This document shows, piece by piece, positions 34,553 through 44,459 of a DNA stretch of 64,000 nucleotides. The notes under the pieces are model-generated. The model worked only from the letters and a program-made list of their open reading frames with translations. It was not told where the DNA came from and did no database searches. The stretch's first letter is position 1; every line of letters begins with the position of its first letter. The position numbers were made by a program, and so were the translations under genes. The DNA comes from Campylobacter insulaenigrae NCTC 12927 (GTDB lineage Bacteria > Campylobacterota > Campylobacteria > Campylobacterales > Campylobacteraceae): NCBI RefSeq assembly GCF_000816185.1, contig NZ_CP007770.1:806001-870000 (forward strand), written 5' to 3'.

Positions 34553-35682
34553 TTTTTATTTTTGCCTATAATTACCAAATCACCTTCATTTATTCCCTCT
34601 ACAATTTGGGTATTTAAATTATCTTTAATACCTAATTTAACAGGTTTTTTAATAATATTTTTATTATCTTTTAAAATTTCCATATAATAACCTTCAGTAT
34701 CGTTTTTAATCGCCAAGGTGGGAACCACTAGAACATTCTTCTGTGTTTTAATAGCAATTTCATTTTCCGTGCTCATTCCAATACGTAAAAAATTATTATC
34801 ATTTTTAACAAAAACTCTAGCGTAATAATATACAGCACTAGCACTAGAATTTAAATTCGAATTTAAATTTGTATTGCTTGTTGCATCAGTAATTGTAGTA
34901 TTTGCTGGATCTATACTTGAAATAATAGCCTCAAACTTTTTTTCAGGTTCATTTAAAATATTAAATTTAACACTTTTACCCACACTAATTTTATTAATGT
35001 CAGCTTCAGCTATTTGCATACGAATTTCCATTTCACTCAAATCAGCCAAACGCACTATACTTGGAGTATTTTGATTTGCATTAACCGTCTGACCTTCTTC
35101 TACTGCTATATTTATGATTTCACCTTTACTAGGTGCAACTATGGTAGTATAAGCTAAATCTTTTTGTGCGTTTTTTAATGAAATTTCTAATTGAGTTGTT
35201 TGAGCATTTAAGTCAGCTACACTAGCTTTTAAAGCATAAAAATTATTTTTCAAATTTTCAAGACTTTCTAAAGAAGTAGCTTTTTTTTCATAAAGCTTTT
35301 GCTCTCTTGTGTATTGTTTTAAAGCAATATTTAAAGCGATTTTTTTACTTTCTAAATTTGCTTTTGCACTTTCAAGTTGAGCTTTAGTTATATCTAGATC
35401 ATTTTGTTGTTTGTCTTTATCAATTTGAGCTATTAAATCCCCTTCTTTTACATAATCACCTAATCTTACATAAAGTCTTGTAATTTGTCCACTAACTTGT
35501 GCTCCAACATCTACTTGAGTTTTTGCATATACTTCTCCTATTGCCTCTATGCTTTGAGTGATATCTCGTTTTTTTACTTCATAAGTTAAATAATTGAATT
35601 CATCTTTATTGTAAAAATAATAATAAACTCCAACTTCAATTAAAATTATAAGTAATATCAAATAAGCAATTTTCTTAATCAA
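34549..35682 (-). CDS. macA: MacA-type periplasmic adaptor (membrane fusion protein)
   Basis: A 377-residue adaptor with an N-terminal membrane anchor ([19 protein letters not shown]), a lipoyl-like domain split by a long coiled-coil hairpin (about residues 95-180), and beta-barrel domains with [11 protein letters not shown] near the N-terminus. It links MacB to the outer membrane channel. The start is TTG at 35682 with TAGGAGA upstream; no ATG fits better. It leads the macAB operon. A low-complexity Asn/Ser stretch ([15 protein letters not shown], near residues 270-285) is unusual within the beta-barrel. Confidence 0.92.
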   Translation of the reverse strand: MIKKIAYLILLIILIEVGVYYYFYNKDEFNYLTYEVKKRDITQSIEAIGEVYAKTQVDVGAQVSGQITRLYVRLGDYVKEGDLIAQIDKDKQQNDLDITKAQLESAKANLESKKIALNIALKQYTREQKLYEKKATSLESLENLKNNFYALKASVADLNAQTTQLEISLKNAQKDLAYTTIVAPSKGEIINIAVEEGQTVNANQNTPSIVRLADLSEMEIRMQIAEADINKISVGKSVKFNILNEPEKKFEAIISSIDPANTTITDATSNTNLNSNLNSSASAVYYYARVFVKNDNNFLRIGMSTENEIAIKTQKNVLVVPTLAIKNDTEGYYMEILKDNKNIIKKPVKLGIKDNLNTQIVEGINEGDLVIIGKNKK

Positions 35683-35782
35683 AAAAATCTCCTAAGTCAT
35701 CTTAAAGTAAAATTGTATTCAGTAAAAATTAATTGTGCAATCTTATCAAGCTTCATTTAAAGTATAAATATGTATTATTAAG

Positions 35783-35788
35783 TATAAT
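35783..35788 (+). promoter_or_regulatory. -10 box (TATAAT) of the nitroreductase gene
   Basis: AAGTATAATAT lies 29 bases before the ATG at 35817 in AT-rich DNA, followed by an ACGAGGAA ribosome binding site. Confidence 0.55.
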
Positions 35789-35816
35789 ATTTTTAAATGC
35801 AAAACGAGGAATTAAA

Positions 35817-36428
35817 ATGAAAGCTGACTATTTAAAACTTATGGAAGAAAGATCTTCTATCAAAGCTTATACAAACAAAAATATACCCAAAAAAGATTTA
35901 GAATATATTTTAGAATGTGCTAGATTATCGCCTAGCTCTTTAGGATTAGAACCTTGGAAATTTTTAGTATTTCAATCTCAGAAAAAAAAAGAAGAACTTT
36001 CTAAAATAGCATATAATCAAGCACATGTAGCAGAATGTAGTGCCGTGATTGTTATAGTATCAAGAGCTGATTTTGCAAATTATTTTAAAGAAAAAATTCA
36101 ATCAAAAAAATTAAGTGAGGAGGTTTATAATAAAGTCATCACAACTTATACTCCTTTTGTTGAAAATATGTCTCTTGAGGAAAAATTTATTTATGCTAAA
36201 GAACAAAGCTATATAGCATTGGCTAATATCCTTAATGCAGCTCATAGCTTGAATTTAGGATCTTGTGCAATAGGTGGTTTTAACAAAGATCAAATCAATG
36301 AATATCTTAAACTTGATACAAACAAAGAAAGAGTTTCTGTACTAGTTACATTAGGATATGCAAATACTGATACAAAATCTCATAAAGTCCGTTTTAATTT
36401 TGAAGAAGTTATAGAATTTAAAGACTAA
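35817..36428 (+). CDS. Nitroreductase family protein (FMN-dependent)
   Basis: A 203-residue NAD(P)H:FMN oxidoreductase. Family motifs are MEERSSIKAYTNKN at the N-terminus (FMN phosphate arginine), LSPSSLGLEPWKFLV, and GSCAIGGFNKDQINEYL near residue 150. I start at ATG 35817, with CGAGGAATTAAA before it; the frame extends upstream to 35733 but that part overlaps the promoter. The substrate (quinone, nitroaromatic or flavin) cannot be told. It is a separate unit between the macA operon (divergent) and the large fusion gene. Confidence 0.93.
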   Translation: MKADYLKLMEERSSIKAYTNKNIPKKDLEYILECARLSPSSLGLEPWKFLVFQSQKKKEELSKIAYNQAHVAECSAVIVIVSRADFANYFKEKIQSKKLSEEVYNKVITTYTPFVENMSLEEKFIYAKEQSYIALANILNAAHSLNLGSCAIGGFNKDQINEYLKLDTNKERVSVLVTLGYANTDTKSHKVRFNFEEVIEFKD

Positions 36429-36483
36429 TAACAATCAGCTACTTGAAAAACATTTTATACACACAAAAATCAAAGGATCTTTA

Positions 36484-39400
36484 ATGCAAAATAATTTTTT
36501 AAAATTTTGTGGTATTTTACCTTTTTTAGCAGTAGCTTTTATAAATGCTTTTGTTGATTTAGGTCATAAAATTATCATTCAAAATACCATATATAAAGTT
36601 TATGAAGATAATACTCAACTTTTTCTAAGTGCTATAGTAAATACATTAATGTTACTTCCTTTTATACTTATGCTATCTCCTTCTGGGTTTTTAGCAGATA
36701 AATTTCCAAAAAATAAAATTATGAAATTGTCTGCATATTTTTCAGTAGGCTTAACATGTATCATTTGTTTATGCTACTACTTAGGGGCATTTTGGCCTGC
36801 TTTTATAATGACTTTTATTATGGGAATACAATCTGCTTTATATTCTCCGGCTAAATATGGCTTTATTAAAGAATTGGTAGGAAAAGAATTTTTAGCTATG
36901 GGAAATGGAGCCATAAATGCTGTTAGCATAGTGGCTATTTTATCTGGTATGGCCATATTTTCTCTCAGCTTTGAATTGCTTTTTAAACCAAATTTTACAG
37001 ATGAATCTGATATTTTACAACAAATAGCACCTCTAGGCTTAGTGTTAATTATTTTTGCTTTAATTGAACTTTTTTTAGCCTATAAACTTCCTCAACTAAA
37101 AGAAGAGGATTTAAATTTAAAATTTGATAAAAAACAATACTTTCAAGGCAAGCTTTTAACAAATAATTTACAGGCTATTTTTAAAAATAAAACTATACGA
37201 CTTTGCATAATTGGAATTTCTTTATTTTGGGCTATATCACAACTTTTTTTAGTGGCCTTTCCTGTTTATGCAAAAAATGAGCTCTTTATAGAAAACACCT
37301 TTTATGTACAATGCACATTAGCCTTTTCTGGAATAGGTGTTATTATAGGCTCATTAATTGCTGGAAAATTTTCTAAAAATTATATAGAATTAGGTCTTGT
37401 ACCACTGGGAGCATTAGGAATTTTCTTAATGAGCGTATTTGTACCTTATTTAGAAACATTATCAAGCTATGCTGTAGTATTTTTTATCTTTGGATTGTGC
37501 GGTGCATTTTTTATCATACCTTTAAACTCGCTCATACAATTTCATGCTAAAGAAAATGAACTAGGAAAAGTTTTAGCAGGTAATAATTTCATACAAAATA
37601 TTTTTATGCTTGCTTTTCTTTTCATTGCAACCTTTGGAGCATTTTTCAAAATAGATATTACATATCTTTTCTATTTTATTATACTTGTGGCATTTTTTGG
37701 AAGTTTATATGTACTTTCTAAACTTCCTTTTTCTCTAGTACGCTTACTTATGAGTATTGCATTTATCCAGCGCTATCGTTTGTTAGTTGAAGGTTTTGCA
37801 AATATACCTGAAAAAGGCGGGGCATTATTATTAGGCAATCATATTTCTTTTATAGATTGGGCTATTGTTCAAATGGCTATACCTAGAAAAATTTATTTTG
37901 TTATGGAAAAAAGCATTTATTCTAAATGGTATATTAAATTTTTTCTTGAACATTTTGGTGTTATACCTGTTTCAAGTAGTTCTAGTAAATCTAGTTTAGA
38001 ACTTATAGCTAAACATATCAAAGATGGTAATTTAGTATGCCTTTTCCCTGAAGGAATACTTTCAAGACATGGACAGCTAAATGAATTTAAAGGTGGCTTT
38101 GAGCTTGCTTGTTCAAAATTAGAAGAAAATGATGGAATAATTTTACCCTTTTATATCAGAGGCCTTTGGGGAAGTGCTTTTTCGCGTAGCGATGAAGAAT
38201 TCTCAGCAAGAAATCGCAAATTAAACAAAAGAAAAATAGCTATTGCTTTTGGAAAAGGCTTGCCTTTACATTCTAAAAAAGAAACTGTTAAAGCTAAAGT
38301 TTTCGAGCTTTCTTTTATTGCTTGGAAATCTCAATGTGAAAGTATGCATACTATAGCAAGAGCGTGGATTGATAATGCTAAAAGAAATTTAAACAAAATT
38401 GCGATCATCGATCCTTTAGTAGGAGCTTTTACTTATAGAAAGATGCTTGCTTTAAGCTTAATATTAAGCTCATTTATTAAAAATAAATCCTATAAATTAA
38501 ATATCCAACCTAAACAGATAAATTATGGTCCAAAAGAAGAGTGCGTAGGTATTTTATTACCTGCTTCTATGGCAAGTTCGCTTTGCAACCTAAGTATTTT
38601 ACTTGCAAATAAAATCGTAGTAAATTTAAATTTTACAGCAGGAATTAAAGCTATTAATTTGGCTATTGAAAGTTCTGAAATTCGTCAAATTTATACTTCT
38701 AAAAAATTTCTTGAAAAACTAGAAAATAAAGGAATTAAATTAGATTTTGATTCCAAAGTAAAACTCATTTTTATGGAAGATGTTATAGCTAATTTTAAAA
38801 ATCAAAAAATTAAAATTGCTACAATCTTAACACTAATTAGCATCTTACCTAGCTTTTTAATAAAGACTATTTTTGCGCCTAATAAATGCAATCTTGCTAT
38901 AGCTGCAATTTTATTTAGTAGTGGTAGCGAGGGGACACCAAAGGGTGTTATGCTAAATAATCGTAATATTTTAAGCAATATAGCTCAAATTTCAGATGTA
39001 TTATGCCCCAAAGATGATGATGCGATTTTATCGTCATTACCACCTTTCCATGCTTTTGGTTTAACCGTAACAACTTTTTTACCTTTACTAGAAGGTATTA
39101 AGAGTATAACTTTTGCCGATCCAACAGATGCCTTAGGTGTAGCAAAAGCAATAGTTAAAAATAATGTTAGTATTATGTGTGGCACTTCAACATTCTTAGG
39201 AATTTACGCAAGAAATAAAAAACTCGATGCGATAATGTTTGAAAGCTTAAGAATTATCGTATCTGGAGCGGAAAAATTAAAAAGCGAAGTTAGAAGCGCA
39301 TTTGAAATGAAATTCAAAAAACCTATTTTTGAAGGTTATGGAGCTACTGAAACAACTCCTGTAGCAAGTGTTAATTTACCCAACAAATTTGATCCTGTTT

Positions 39401-39990
39401 ATTGGGTACTACATCGTGCAAATAAAGAAGGAAGTGTCGGAATGCCTTTACCAGGAAGCGCTATACGCATAGTAGATCCATCCACTTACAAAAGTCTAAA
39501 TCACGGTGAAGATGGCTTGATACTCATTGGTGGTCATCAAGTAATGGTAGGATATTTAGGAAATAAAGAAAAAACAGAAGAAGTTATTAAAGAATTTGAA
39601 GGTATACGCTGGTATAACACAGGTGATAAGGGCCATGTTGATGAGGATGGATTTTTATATATAGTAGATCGATATTCTCGTTTTGCAAAAATTGGTGGAG
39701 AGATGATTTCTTTAGGTGCTTTAGAAGAAGAAATTGCTAAATTCATCAATACTGAAATAGTAAAATTTTGTGCTGTAGCCTTAGAAGATGAAAAAAAGGG
39801 TGAAATAATATATCTACTCATAGAATGTCAAGAGCAAAATTTTGAGGGCATTATCGAAACTATTAAAAATTCTAATATGCCTGCCATTTTTAAACCAAGT
39901 AAATATTATAAAGTAGATCAAATTCCTCTTCTAGGTTCGGGTAAGGTAGATTTAAAAGGTGCTAAAGAATTAGCAAAAACTTTAATTTGA
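36484..39990 (+). CDS. aas: LplT-Aas triple fusion: MFS transporter + acyltransferase + acyl-ACP synthetase
   Basis: A 1168-residue protein with three domains. Residues about 1-410 are a 12-helix MFS flippase (LplT-like: SPSGFLADKFPKNK, SPAKYGFIKELVG). Residues about 425-620 are a PlsC-type acyltransferase with GNHISFIDW (H-x4-D) and LFPEGILSRHG. Residues about 650-1165 are an AMP-forming ligase with LFSSGSEGTPKGVML, GYGATETTP and YNTGDKG. Together they would bring lysophospholipids across the inner membrane and reacylate them with a fatty acid activated on ACP. In E. coli lplT and aas are separate neighbouring genes; here they are one polypeptide. It has an AAAGGATC site and ends at a strong hairpin. 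Confidence 0.92.
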   Translation: MQNNFLKFCGILPFLAVAFINAFVDLGHKIIIQNTIYKVYEDNTQLFLSAIVNTLMLLPFILMLSPSGFLADKFPKNKIMKLSAYFSVGLTCIICLCYYLGAFWPAFIMTFIMGIQSALYSPAKYGFIKELVGKEFLAMGNGAINAVSIVAILSGMAIFSLSFELLFKPNFTDESDILQQIAPLGLVLIIFALIELFLAYKLPQLKEEDLNLKFDKKQYFQGKLLTNNLQAIFKNKTIRLCIIGISLFWAISQLFLVAFPVYAKNELFIENTFYVQCTLAFSGIGVIIGSLIAGKFSKNYIELGLVPLGALGIFLMSVFVPYLETLSSYAVVFFIFGLCGAFFIIPLNSLIQFHAKENELGKVLAGNNFIQNIFMLAFLFIATFGAFFKIDITYLFYFIILVAFFGSLYVLSKLPFSLVRLLMSIAFIQRYRLLVEGFANIPEKGGALLLGNHISFIDWAIVQMAIPRKIYFVMEKSIYSKWYIKFFLEHFGVIPVSSSSSKSSLELIAKHIKDGNLVCLFPEGILSRHGQLNEFKGGFELACSKLEENDGIILPFYIRGLWGSAFSRSDEEFSARNRKLNKRKIAIAFGKGLPLHSKKETVKAKVFELSFIAWKSQCESMHTIARAWIDNAKRNLNKIAIIDPLVGAFTYRKMLALSLILSSFIKNKSYKLNIQPKQINYGPKEECVGILLPASMASSLCNLSILLANKIVVNLNFTAGIKAINLAIESSEIRQIYTSKKFLEKLENKGIKLDFDSKVKLIFMEDVIANFKNQKIKIATILTLISILPSFLIKTIFAPNKCNLAIAAILFSSGSEGTPKGVMLNNRNILSNIAQISDVLCPKDDDAILSSLPPFHAFGLTVTTFLPLLEGIKSITFADPTDALGVAKAIVKNNVSIMCGTSTFLGIYARNKKLDAIMFESLRIIVSGAEKLKSEVRSAFEMKFKKPIFEGYGATETTPVASVNLPNKFDPVYWVLHRANKEGSVGMPLPGSAIRIVDPSTYKSLNHGEDGLILIGGHQVMVGYLGNKEKTEEVIKEFEGIRWYNTGDKGHVDEDGFLYIVDRYSRFAKIGGEMISLGALEEEIAKFINTEIVKFCAVALEDEKKGEIIYLLIECQEQNFEGIIETIKNSNMPAIFKPSKYYKVDQIPLLGSGKVDLKGAKELAKTLI

Positions 39991-39994
39991 TTCA

Positions 39995-40030
39995 TTTTCC
40001 AAAGTGATTATTCACTTTGGAAAATTTTAC
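39995..40030. terminator. Terminator hairpin between aas and the peptidase gene
   Basis: TTTTCCAAAGTGA (39995-40007) and TCACTTTGGAAAA (40012-40024) form 13 perfect pairs with a four-base loop, followed by TTTTAC. The A/T-rich ends let it serve both convergent genes. Confidence 0.9.
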
Positions 40031-42036
40031 AAACTATTTCTTTTTGTCTTATAATCATATTCCTTTTCAAAAACTACAACATTATTTTCTTGCACTTTCA
40101 TATTTCCTTTAATATAAAAATACTCTTTATCACTTGTTTGTGTTAAGATAATATCTGTATCTATCATACAATTTTCACGCCCTATTTTCATTTTTTGCAA
40201 AATAGTGTATTTAGCACTTAAAGGATCGTTATTTTGAAGACTAAGCTCTCTTCTTAAATTATGCTCTACCAAAACATCAACCTCATCAAATTTATAAACA
40301 CCTTCTCCAAATACTCCACCAACACCATCTGTTACACAAGTCCATGTATCGCTTAAAATATCATAACTAATATTACGATCAACCCTACCATCTTTTAATA
40401 AAGTTAAAGGAGTCAATGGAGCACTTTGTGCTTGCATATTAATTTTATTGCAATCTGAACCTAAAAATTTAGGTATCATAAGTTCACACTGATGTAAATG
40501 TAAAGTCAAAGTTGAAACTTCTGGCATAGGCCAAAACATAGGCCAAAAAGTATTTGCTAAAGATAATCTTATTTTAGATCCTTTAGAAAACTTATAACCA
40601 CACAAATCAAGTTTTAATTGTTTATGTATAAACTCTCCATCTTTTAGCAAATGAAGTTCTTCTTTATTATCATCTAAAGCTAAATTTAATACTCCATAGC
40701 TTACTCTTTTAACAAAGCCATCTTCTCTTACTTCACTAAGTTGTGCAAATAACATAGCTTTGTCTTTATCACTTGCAAGTTTTATATTTAACAAAGGAAA
40801 ACCTAAGACATCTAAATCATCTTTTAAAATATCACTTTCAAAGACAACAGCTAAACCATCATCTAATCTTTGATCGCTTGGACTTTCTCCCAAAACTCCA
40901 GCTCCCATCCATTCTCCTGCTAACAAACCATGATTTTGCAAGGTGCTTATTTTTACAAAATCTTGTGATTTTTCATACGTTAATTTTTGAACATTTAAAT
41001 AAAAATTTTCATATTGGATGTCTTTGTTTAAATCCTCCACTCCAACAAAACGACCTTCTATAAGTTGCGTTTTAGAATTTGGTCTCATACTATTTTCTAT
41101 ATAAGCTTGTATCATAGGACAATCAAGCACATCATTATCTATATTTTTTAGCCATTTATCCCACCATTTTAATGCTTCTTGTAAAAAACCCATAGCAGGT
41201 AAAGGCGCTCCATCGTGAGGATATACATGAGCCCAAGGTCCTATGATAGCTTTTCTTGGAACTTTTAAGCCTTGCATGAGAGTAAAAACTGGATTTGTAT
41301 AAGAATCAGCCCAACCATCTAAAGCAAAAACAGGAACTTGTATATCATCATAATTTTCCCCAACAGATCCATGCTTCCAATAAGCATCTTTTAAAGTATG
41401 TTCAAGCCACAAAGCTGGCCACAATGGCATATTTTCAAGTCTATTTAGCCATTTATCTCTACCATTAGGATCAATTTTTGGATCAACAAAACGAGATTGA
41501 TATGCAAGCATGATATTTCCCCACCAAAAATTATCATTAAGCAAACATCCACCTTTATAGTGAATATCTTCATTATATCTATCATCTGTAAAACCAACAA
41601 CAATAATGGCTTTTAAATTTTTTGGTCTTCTTGCAGCCACTTGCAAAGAATTAAATCCTCCCCAAGATTTTCCCATCATACCTACATTGCCATCGCACCA
41701 ATCTTGATTAGCAATCCATTCTATAACTTCCAATGCATCATCTTGCTCTTGTTTTAAATACTCATCTTTTAAAAGACCATCTGATTCTCCACTTCCTCTA
41801 ATATCCACCCTAACAACAGCATAACCATTACCAGCAAAATATCCATGCATAGGCTCATCTCTAGTTCTTGTTCCATCGTTTTTTCTATAAGGAATGTATT
41901 CTAAAATTGCAGGAATTTTTTCCTTAGTTTGTGGTAACCATATTCTAGATGAAAGCATGGTGCCATCTTTTAATTTAATCCATGTATTTTCAATAACTTT
42001 TACTTCATATTCAAATTCTTTAATAATTTCTTTCAT
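40027..42036 (-). CDS. CocE/NonD family hydrolase (S15 X-Pro dipeptidyl-peptidase-like)
   Basis: A 669-residue serine hydrolase. The alpha/beta-hydrolase core (about residues 20-330) starts with KDGTMLSSRIWLP, has DIRGSGESDG, and the nucleophile Ser in MMGKSWGGFNS; GPWAHVYPHDGAP holds the likely catalytic His. A C-terminal jelly-roll (about 380-600) completes the CocE/S15 layout. It cleaves an ester or the X-Pro bond of peptides, probably in the cytoplasm since no signal peptide is visible. I start at ATG 42036 (MKEIIKEF, AAGGAAG site), which forms an ATGA overlap with the MFS gene upstream; the frame extends to 42078 inside that gene. Confidence 0.88.
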   Translation of the reverse strand: MKEIIKEFEYEVKVIENTWIKLKDGTMLSSRIWLPQTKEKIPAILEYIPYRKNDGTRTRDEPMHGYFAGNGYAVVRVDIRGSGESDGLLKDEYLKQEQDDALEVIEWIANQDWCDGNVGMMGKSWGGFNSLQVAARRPKNLKAIIVVGFTDDRYNEDIHYKGGCLLNDNFWWGNIMLAYQSRFVDPKIDPNGRDKWLNRLENMPLWPALWLEHTLKDAYWKHGSVGENYDDIQVPVFALDGWADSYTNPVFTLMQGLKVPRKAIIGPWAHVYPHDGAPLPAMGFLQEALKWWDKWLKNIDNDVLDCPMIQAYIENSMRPNSKTQLIEGRFVGVEDLNKDIQYENFYLNVQKLTYEKSQDFVKISTLQNHGLLAGEWMGAGVLGESPSDQRLDDGLAVVFESDILKDDLDVLGFPLLNIKLASDKDKAMLFAQLSEVREDGFVKRVSYGVLNLALDDNKEELHLLKDGEFIHKQLKLDLCGYKFSKGSKIRLSLANTFWPMFWPMPEVSTLTLHLHQCELMIPKFLGSDCNKINMQAQSAPLTPLTLLKDGRVDRNISYDILSDTWTCVTDGVGGVFGEGVYKFDEVDVLVEHNLRRELSLQNNDPLSAKYTILQKMKIGRENCMIDTDIILTQTSDKEYFYIKGNMKVQENNVVVFEKEYDYKTKRNSL

Positions 42037-43280
42037 TTTGCTTCCTTTTGATTGTACTTTTTCATCCATATCATACAAAATATCACACCTAAAATAGCCA
42101 TTGCTATCATAATGCTAAAATAAATATAATACCCCTTTACGCCTGGAAATCTATCAAGTAAATCTCCTGCTAACAAAGGGGAAAATATTTCTGGTAAATA
42201 TCCAAAAGTAGATACTATACCAATCGCCATACCAGTTAAATGCATAGGAATTTTTCCTTCACTTAATAAAGAATAATAAATTCCAAAATTAGAATACATA
42301 GCAACATAAATTACCACACAGGCTGAAGTTAGAACACTCATTTGTAAAAAACCACTCAATTGTGAGCTCAACATCAAAAATACAACTCCAAATCCCATTA
42401 AAATAAATCCTATCATCATAATTTTAGCTTTTCCATATCCATCAGCTACAAAACCACCTATGGTAGATGAAATTGGACGAATATATTGTGCTAAAACTGT
42501 TAATATAGCAGCAAATACAGCAGAAGTACCTATAACATTACTAGCATATGGTGTAAAATAATAAAAACTCATATTAAAAAAATAAGTACAAAATGTAATT
42601 GCTACAACAAGCCAAAGAGCGGAATTTTTTATAAGTGTAATTAAATCTGCTAATTTCATTTTTTCACTTTTTTCTTCTATATTATCTTTTAAAAGGAAAA
42701 ATAATAAAAATGCACTAGCAATGGGTGCTATAGAATAAAAAACAATTACCATCTGTATGCCTTGACCTGCAAGTGCTTTTGTTTGAAAATAACCAAAAAT
42801 ACTAGTAGCTATAGCTAAATGTATAGCTCCAACAACACCTCTACCACCTTCAAAAATTCCATAAGCTCTTGCTTGTTCTTTAGAATTAGCTAAACTTCTG
42901 ACAACTTTCATCAACGAAGGCCAAAAAGTCAATAAAGAAGTAATACCCCATACGCCATAAATAATTAATAAAGCATTTAAGGAAGTAAAATATAAATGCA
43001 ACAAACCCCCAAGCCCTGTAGCAACCAAAGAAAATAATAATAATTTTTTAGGAGCAAAACGATCGGCAAGATACCCACCTAGAGCATAAGAAAACAAACC
43101 AAGCAAACCATAAGCACTACCCAATAAACCCATTTCAAAATTATTTAAATGATAAAGTGACATATAATCATCATAATAATATTTTCTAAAATAAGGCAAG
43201 CCATAAATTATAGACCCACAAAAAGATAGCAATAACAAAGTAAAAAAATTGCTTCTTAAACTACGTTCTTCTTTTATCAT
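42033..43280 (-). CDS. MFS transporter
   Basis: A 415-residue protein with twelve predicted helices. The first MFS loop motif reads GGYLADRFAPKK. An internal loop near the middle is charged (EEKSEKMK). I start at ATG 43280 with a full AAAGGAGG site; the frame runs further to 43355 through AT-rich DNA without a ribosome site. It is translationally coupled to the S15-like hydrolase, so it probably imports that enzyme's substrate or exports its product. No sugar-phosphate or drug-pump signature is decisive. Confidence 0.88.
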   Translation of the reverse strand: MIKEERSLRSNFFTLLLLSFCGSIIYGLPYFRKYYYDDYMSLYHLNNFEMGLLGSAYGLLGLFSYALGGYLADRFAPKKLLLFSLVATGLGGLLHLYFTSLNALLIIYGVWGITSLLTFWPSLMKVVRSLANSKEQARAYGIFEGGRGVVGAIHLAIATSIFGYFQTKALAGQGIQMVIVFYSIAPIASAFLLFFLLKDNIEEKSEKMKLADLITLIKNSALWLVVAITFCTYFFNMSFYYFTPYASNVIGTSAVFAAILTVLAQYIRPISSTIGGFVADGYGKAKIMMIGFILMGFGVVFLMLSSQLSGFLQMSVLTSACVVIYVAMYSNFGIYYSLLSEGKIPMHLTGMAIGIVSTFGYLPEIFSPLLAGDLLDRFPGVKGYYIYFSIMIAMAILGVIFCMIWMKKYNQKEAK

Positions 43281-43517
43281 ATAAAATACCTCCTTTTTTA
43301 TAATATATACAATTTTTTTTAATTTTTTATATATAAATAAATAAATTTTATGCAAAAAATATATTATTAGTATATTTTTTTCACATTTAATAAAATTTTT
43401 ATATAAAAATTTAATCCAAAGTTAAAATACAATATAAAATTAAAATTTGTAATTTTTATCATTTATTATAAATTATTTGTTACATTTATGTTTTAATAAA
43501 TTTTTTGAAGGAAAAAC

Positions 43518-44459
43518 ATGAAAATTTTTGATATGGTAGTTATCGGAGCTGGACCCGCTGGTATAGCAGCAGGTATTGAAGCAAAGATTAAAAATAAAGA
43601 AGTAATAGTTTTAGAAAAAACAGATGCAATTTGCCAGACTTTAGTTAAATTTTACAAAGAAGGTAAAAGAGTTGATAAAGCCTATAAAGGGTGTGATGGT
43701 ACTAATTATGGACATATTAATTTTGAAGATGGAACAAGAGAAAGTACAATAAAAACTTTTGAAGATGCTATCAAAAAACACAATCTTGAAATTAAACTTT
43801 CAAGTGAAGTTGAAAGTATTAAACAAGATGGAGATAATTTTATAGTAAGCACTGCAAATGAAAATTATCTTTGTAAAAATGCTATCGTAGCCATAGGAAG
43901 GATGGGCAAACCAAATAAACCAAGCTATAGCTTGCCTATAACCCTAACTAAAATCATTAATTTTAATGCAAATTCTGCAAGCAAAGATGAAAAAATATTA
44001 GTTGTAGGTGGCGGAAATTCTGCTATAGAATATGCAATAGATTTAGCTAAAAATAACGATGTAACATTATGTTACAGAAGGGAAACTTTTTCAAGATTAA
44101 ACGATATTAACCTTGAAGATATACAAAATGCTTTTCAAAATGGAAGTATAAAAGCAAAACTTGGCATTGATATCACCAGTGTAGAAGATGAAAATGCTAA
44201 AGCTAAAATCAATTTTACTAATGGAAGCGTAGAAATTTATGATCGCGTTATTTATGCTATAGGTGGCTCAACTCCTATTGATTTTTTACAAAAATGTCTT
44301 ATTGAAGTAGATGAAAAAGGTGTGCCAAATTTCAATGAAAATAAAGAAAGTAACATTAAAGGATTATTTGTAGCTGGTGATATAGCTAGCAAAAATGGAG
44401 CTTCCATAGTTATAGGTTTAAATGACGCTTTCAAAATTTGTGATTACCTCTACAAATAA
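43518..44459 (+). CDS. FAD/NAD(P)-dependent oxidoreductase (thioredoxin reductase-like fold, no CxxC)
   Basis: A 313-residue flavoprotein with an N-terminal FAD motif (VIGAGPAGIAAG), a second nucleotide motif (VVGGGNSAIEYA, about residues 160-171) and the C-terminal GLFVAGDIA strand. The layout is that of thioredoxin reductase, but the redox CxxC of that enzyme is absent, as in ferredoxin-NADP reductase and YpdA-type bacillithiol reductase relatives. It may reduce ferredoxin or flavodoxin. A GAAGGAAAAA site precedes the ATG. It is the first gene of a run of seven close or overlapping genes. Confidence 0.85.
   Translation: MKIFDMVVIGAGPAGIAAGIEAKIKNKEVIVLEKTDAICQTLVKFYKEGKRVDKAYKGCDGTNYGHINFEDGTRESTIKTFEDAIKKHNLEIKLSSEVESIKQDGDNFIVSTANENYLCKNAIVAIGRMGKPNKPSYSLPITLTKIINFNANSASKDEKILVVGGGNSAIEYAIDLAKNNDVTLCYRRETFSRLNDINLEDIQNAFQNGSIKAKLGIDITSVEDENAKAKINFTNGSVEIYDRVIYAIGGSTPIDFLQKCLIEVDEKGVPNFNENKESNIKGLFVAGDIASKNGASIVIGLNDAFKICDYLYK

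Noticed and set aside
40773-41063. Plus-strand ORFs inside large minus-strand genes (dnaE, macB, S15-like hydrolase, flhA, dnaK and others)
   Set aside because: Shadow frames of well-supported genes without ribosome sites or family resemblance.
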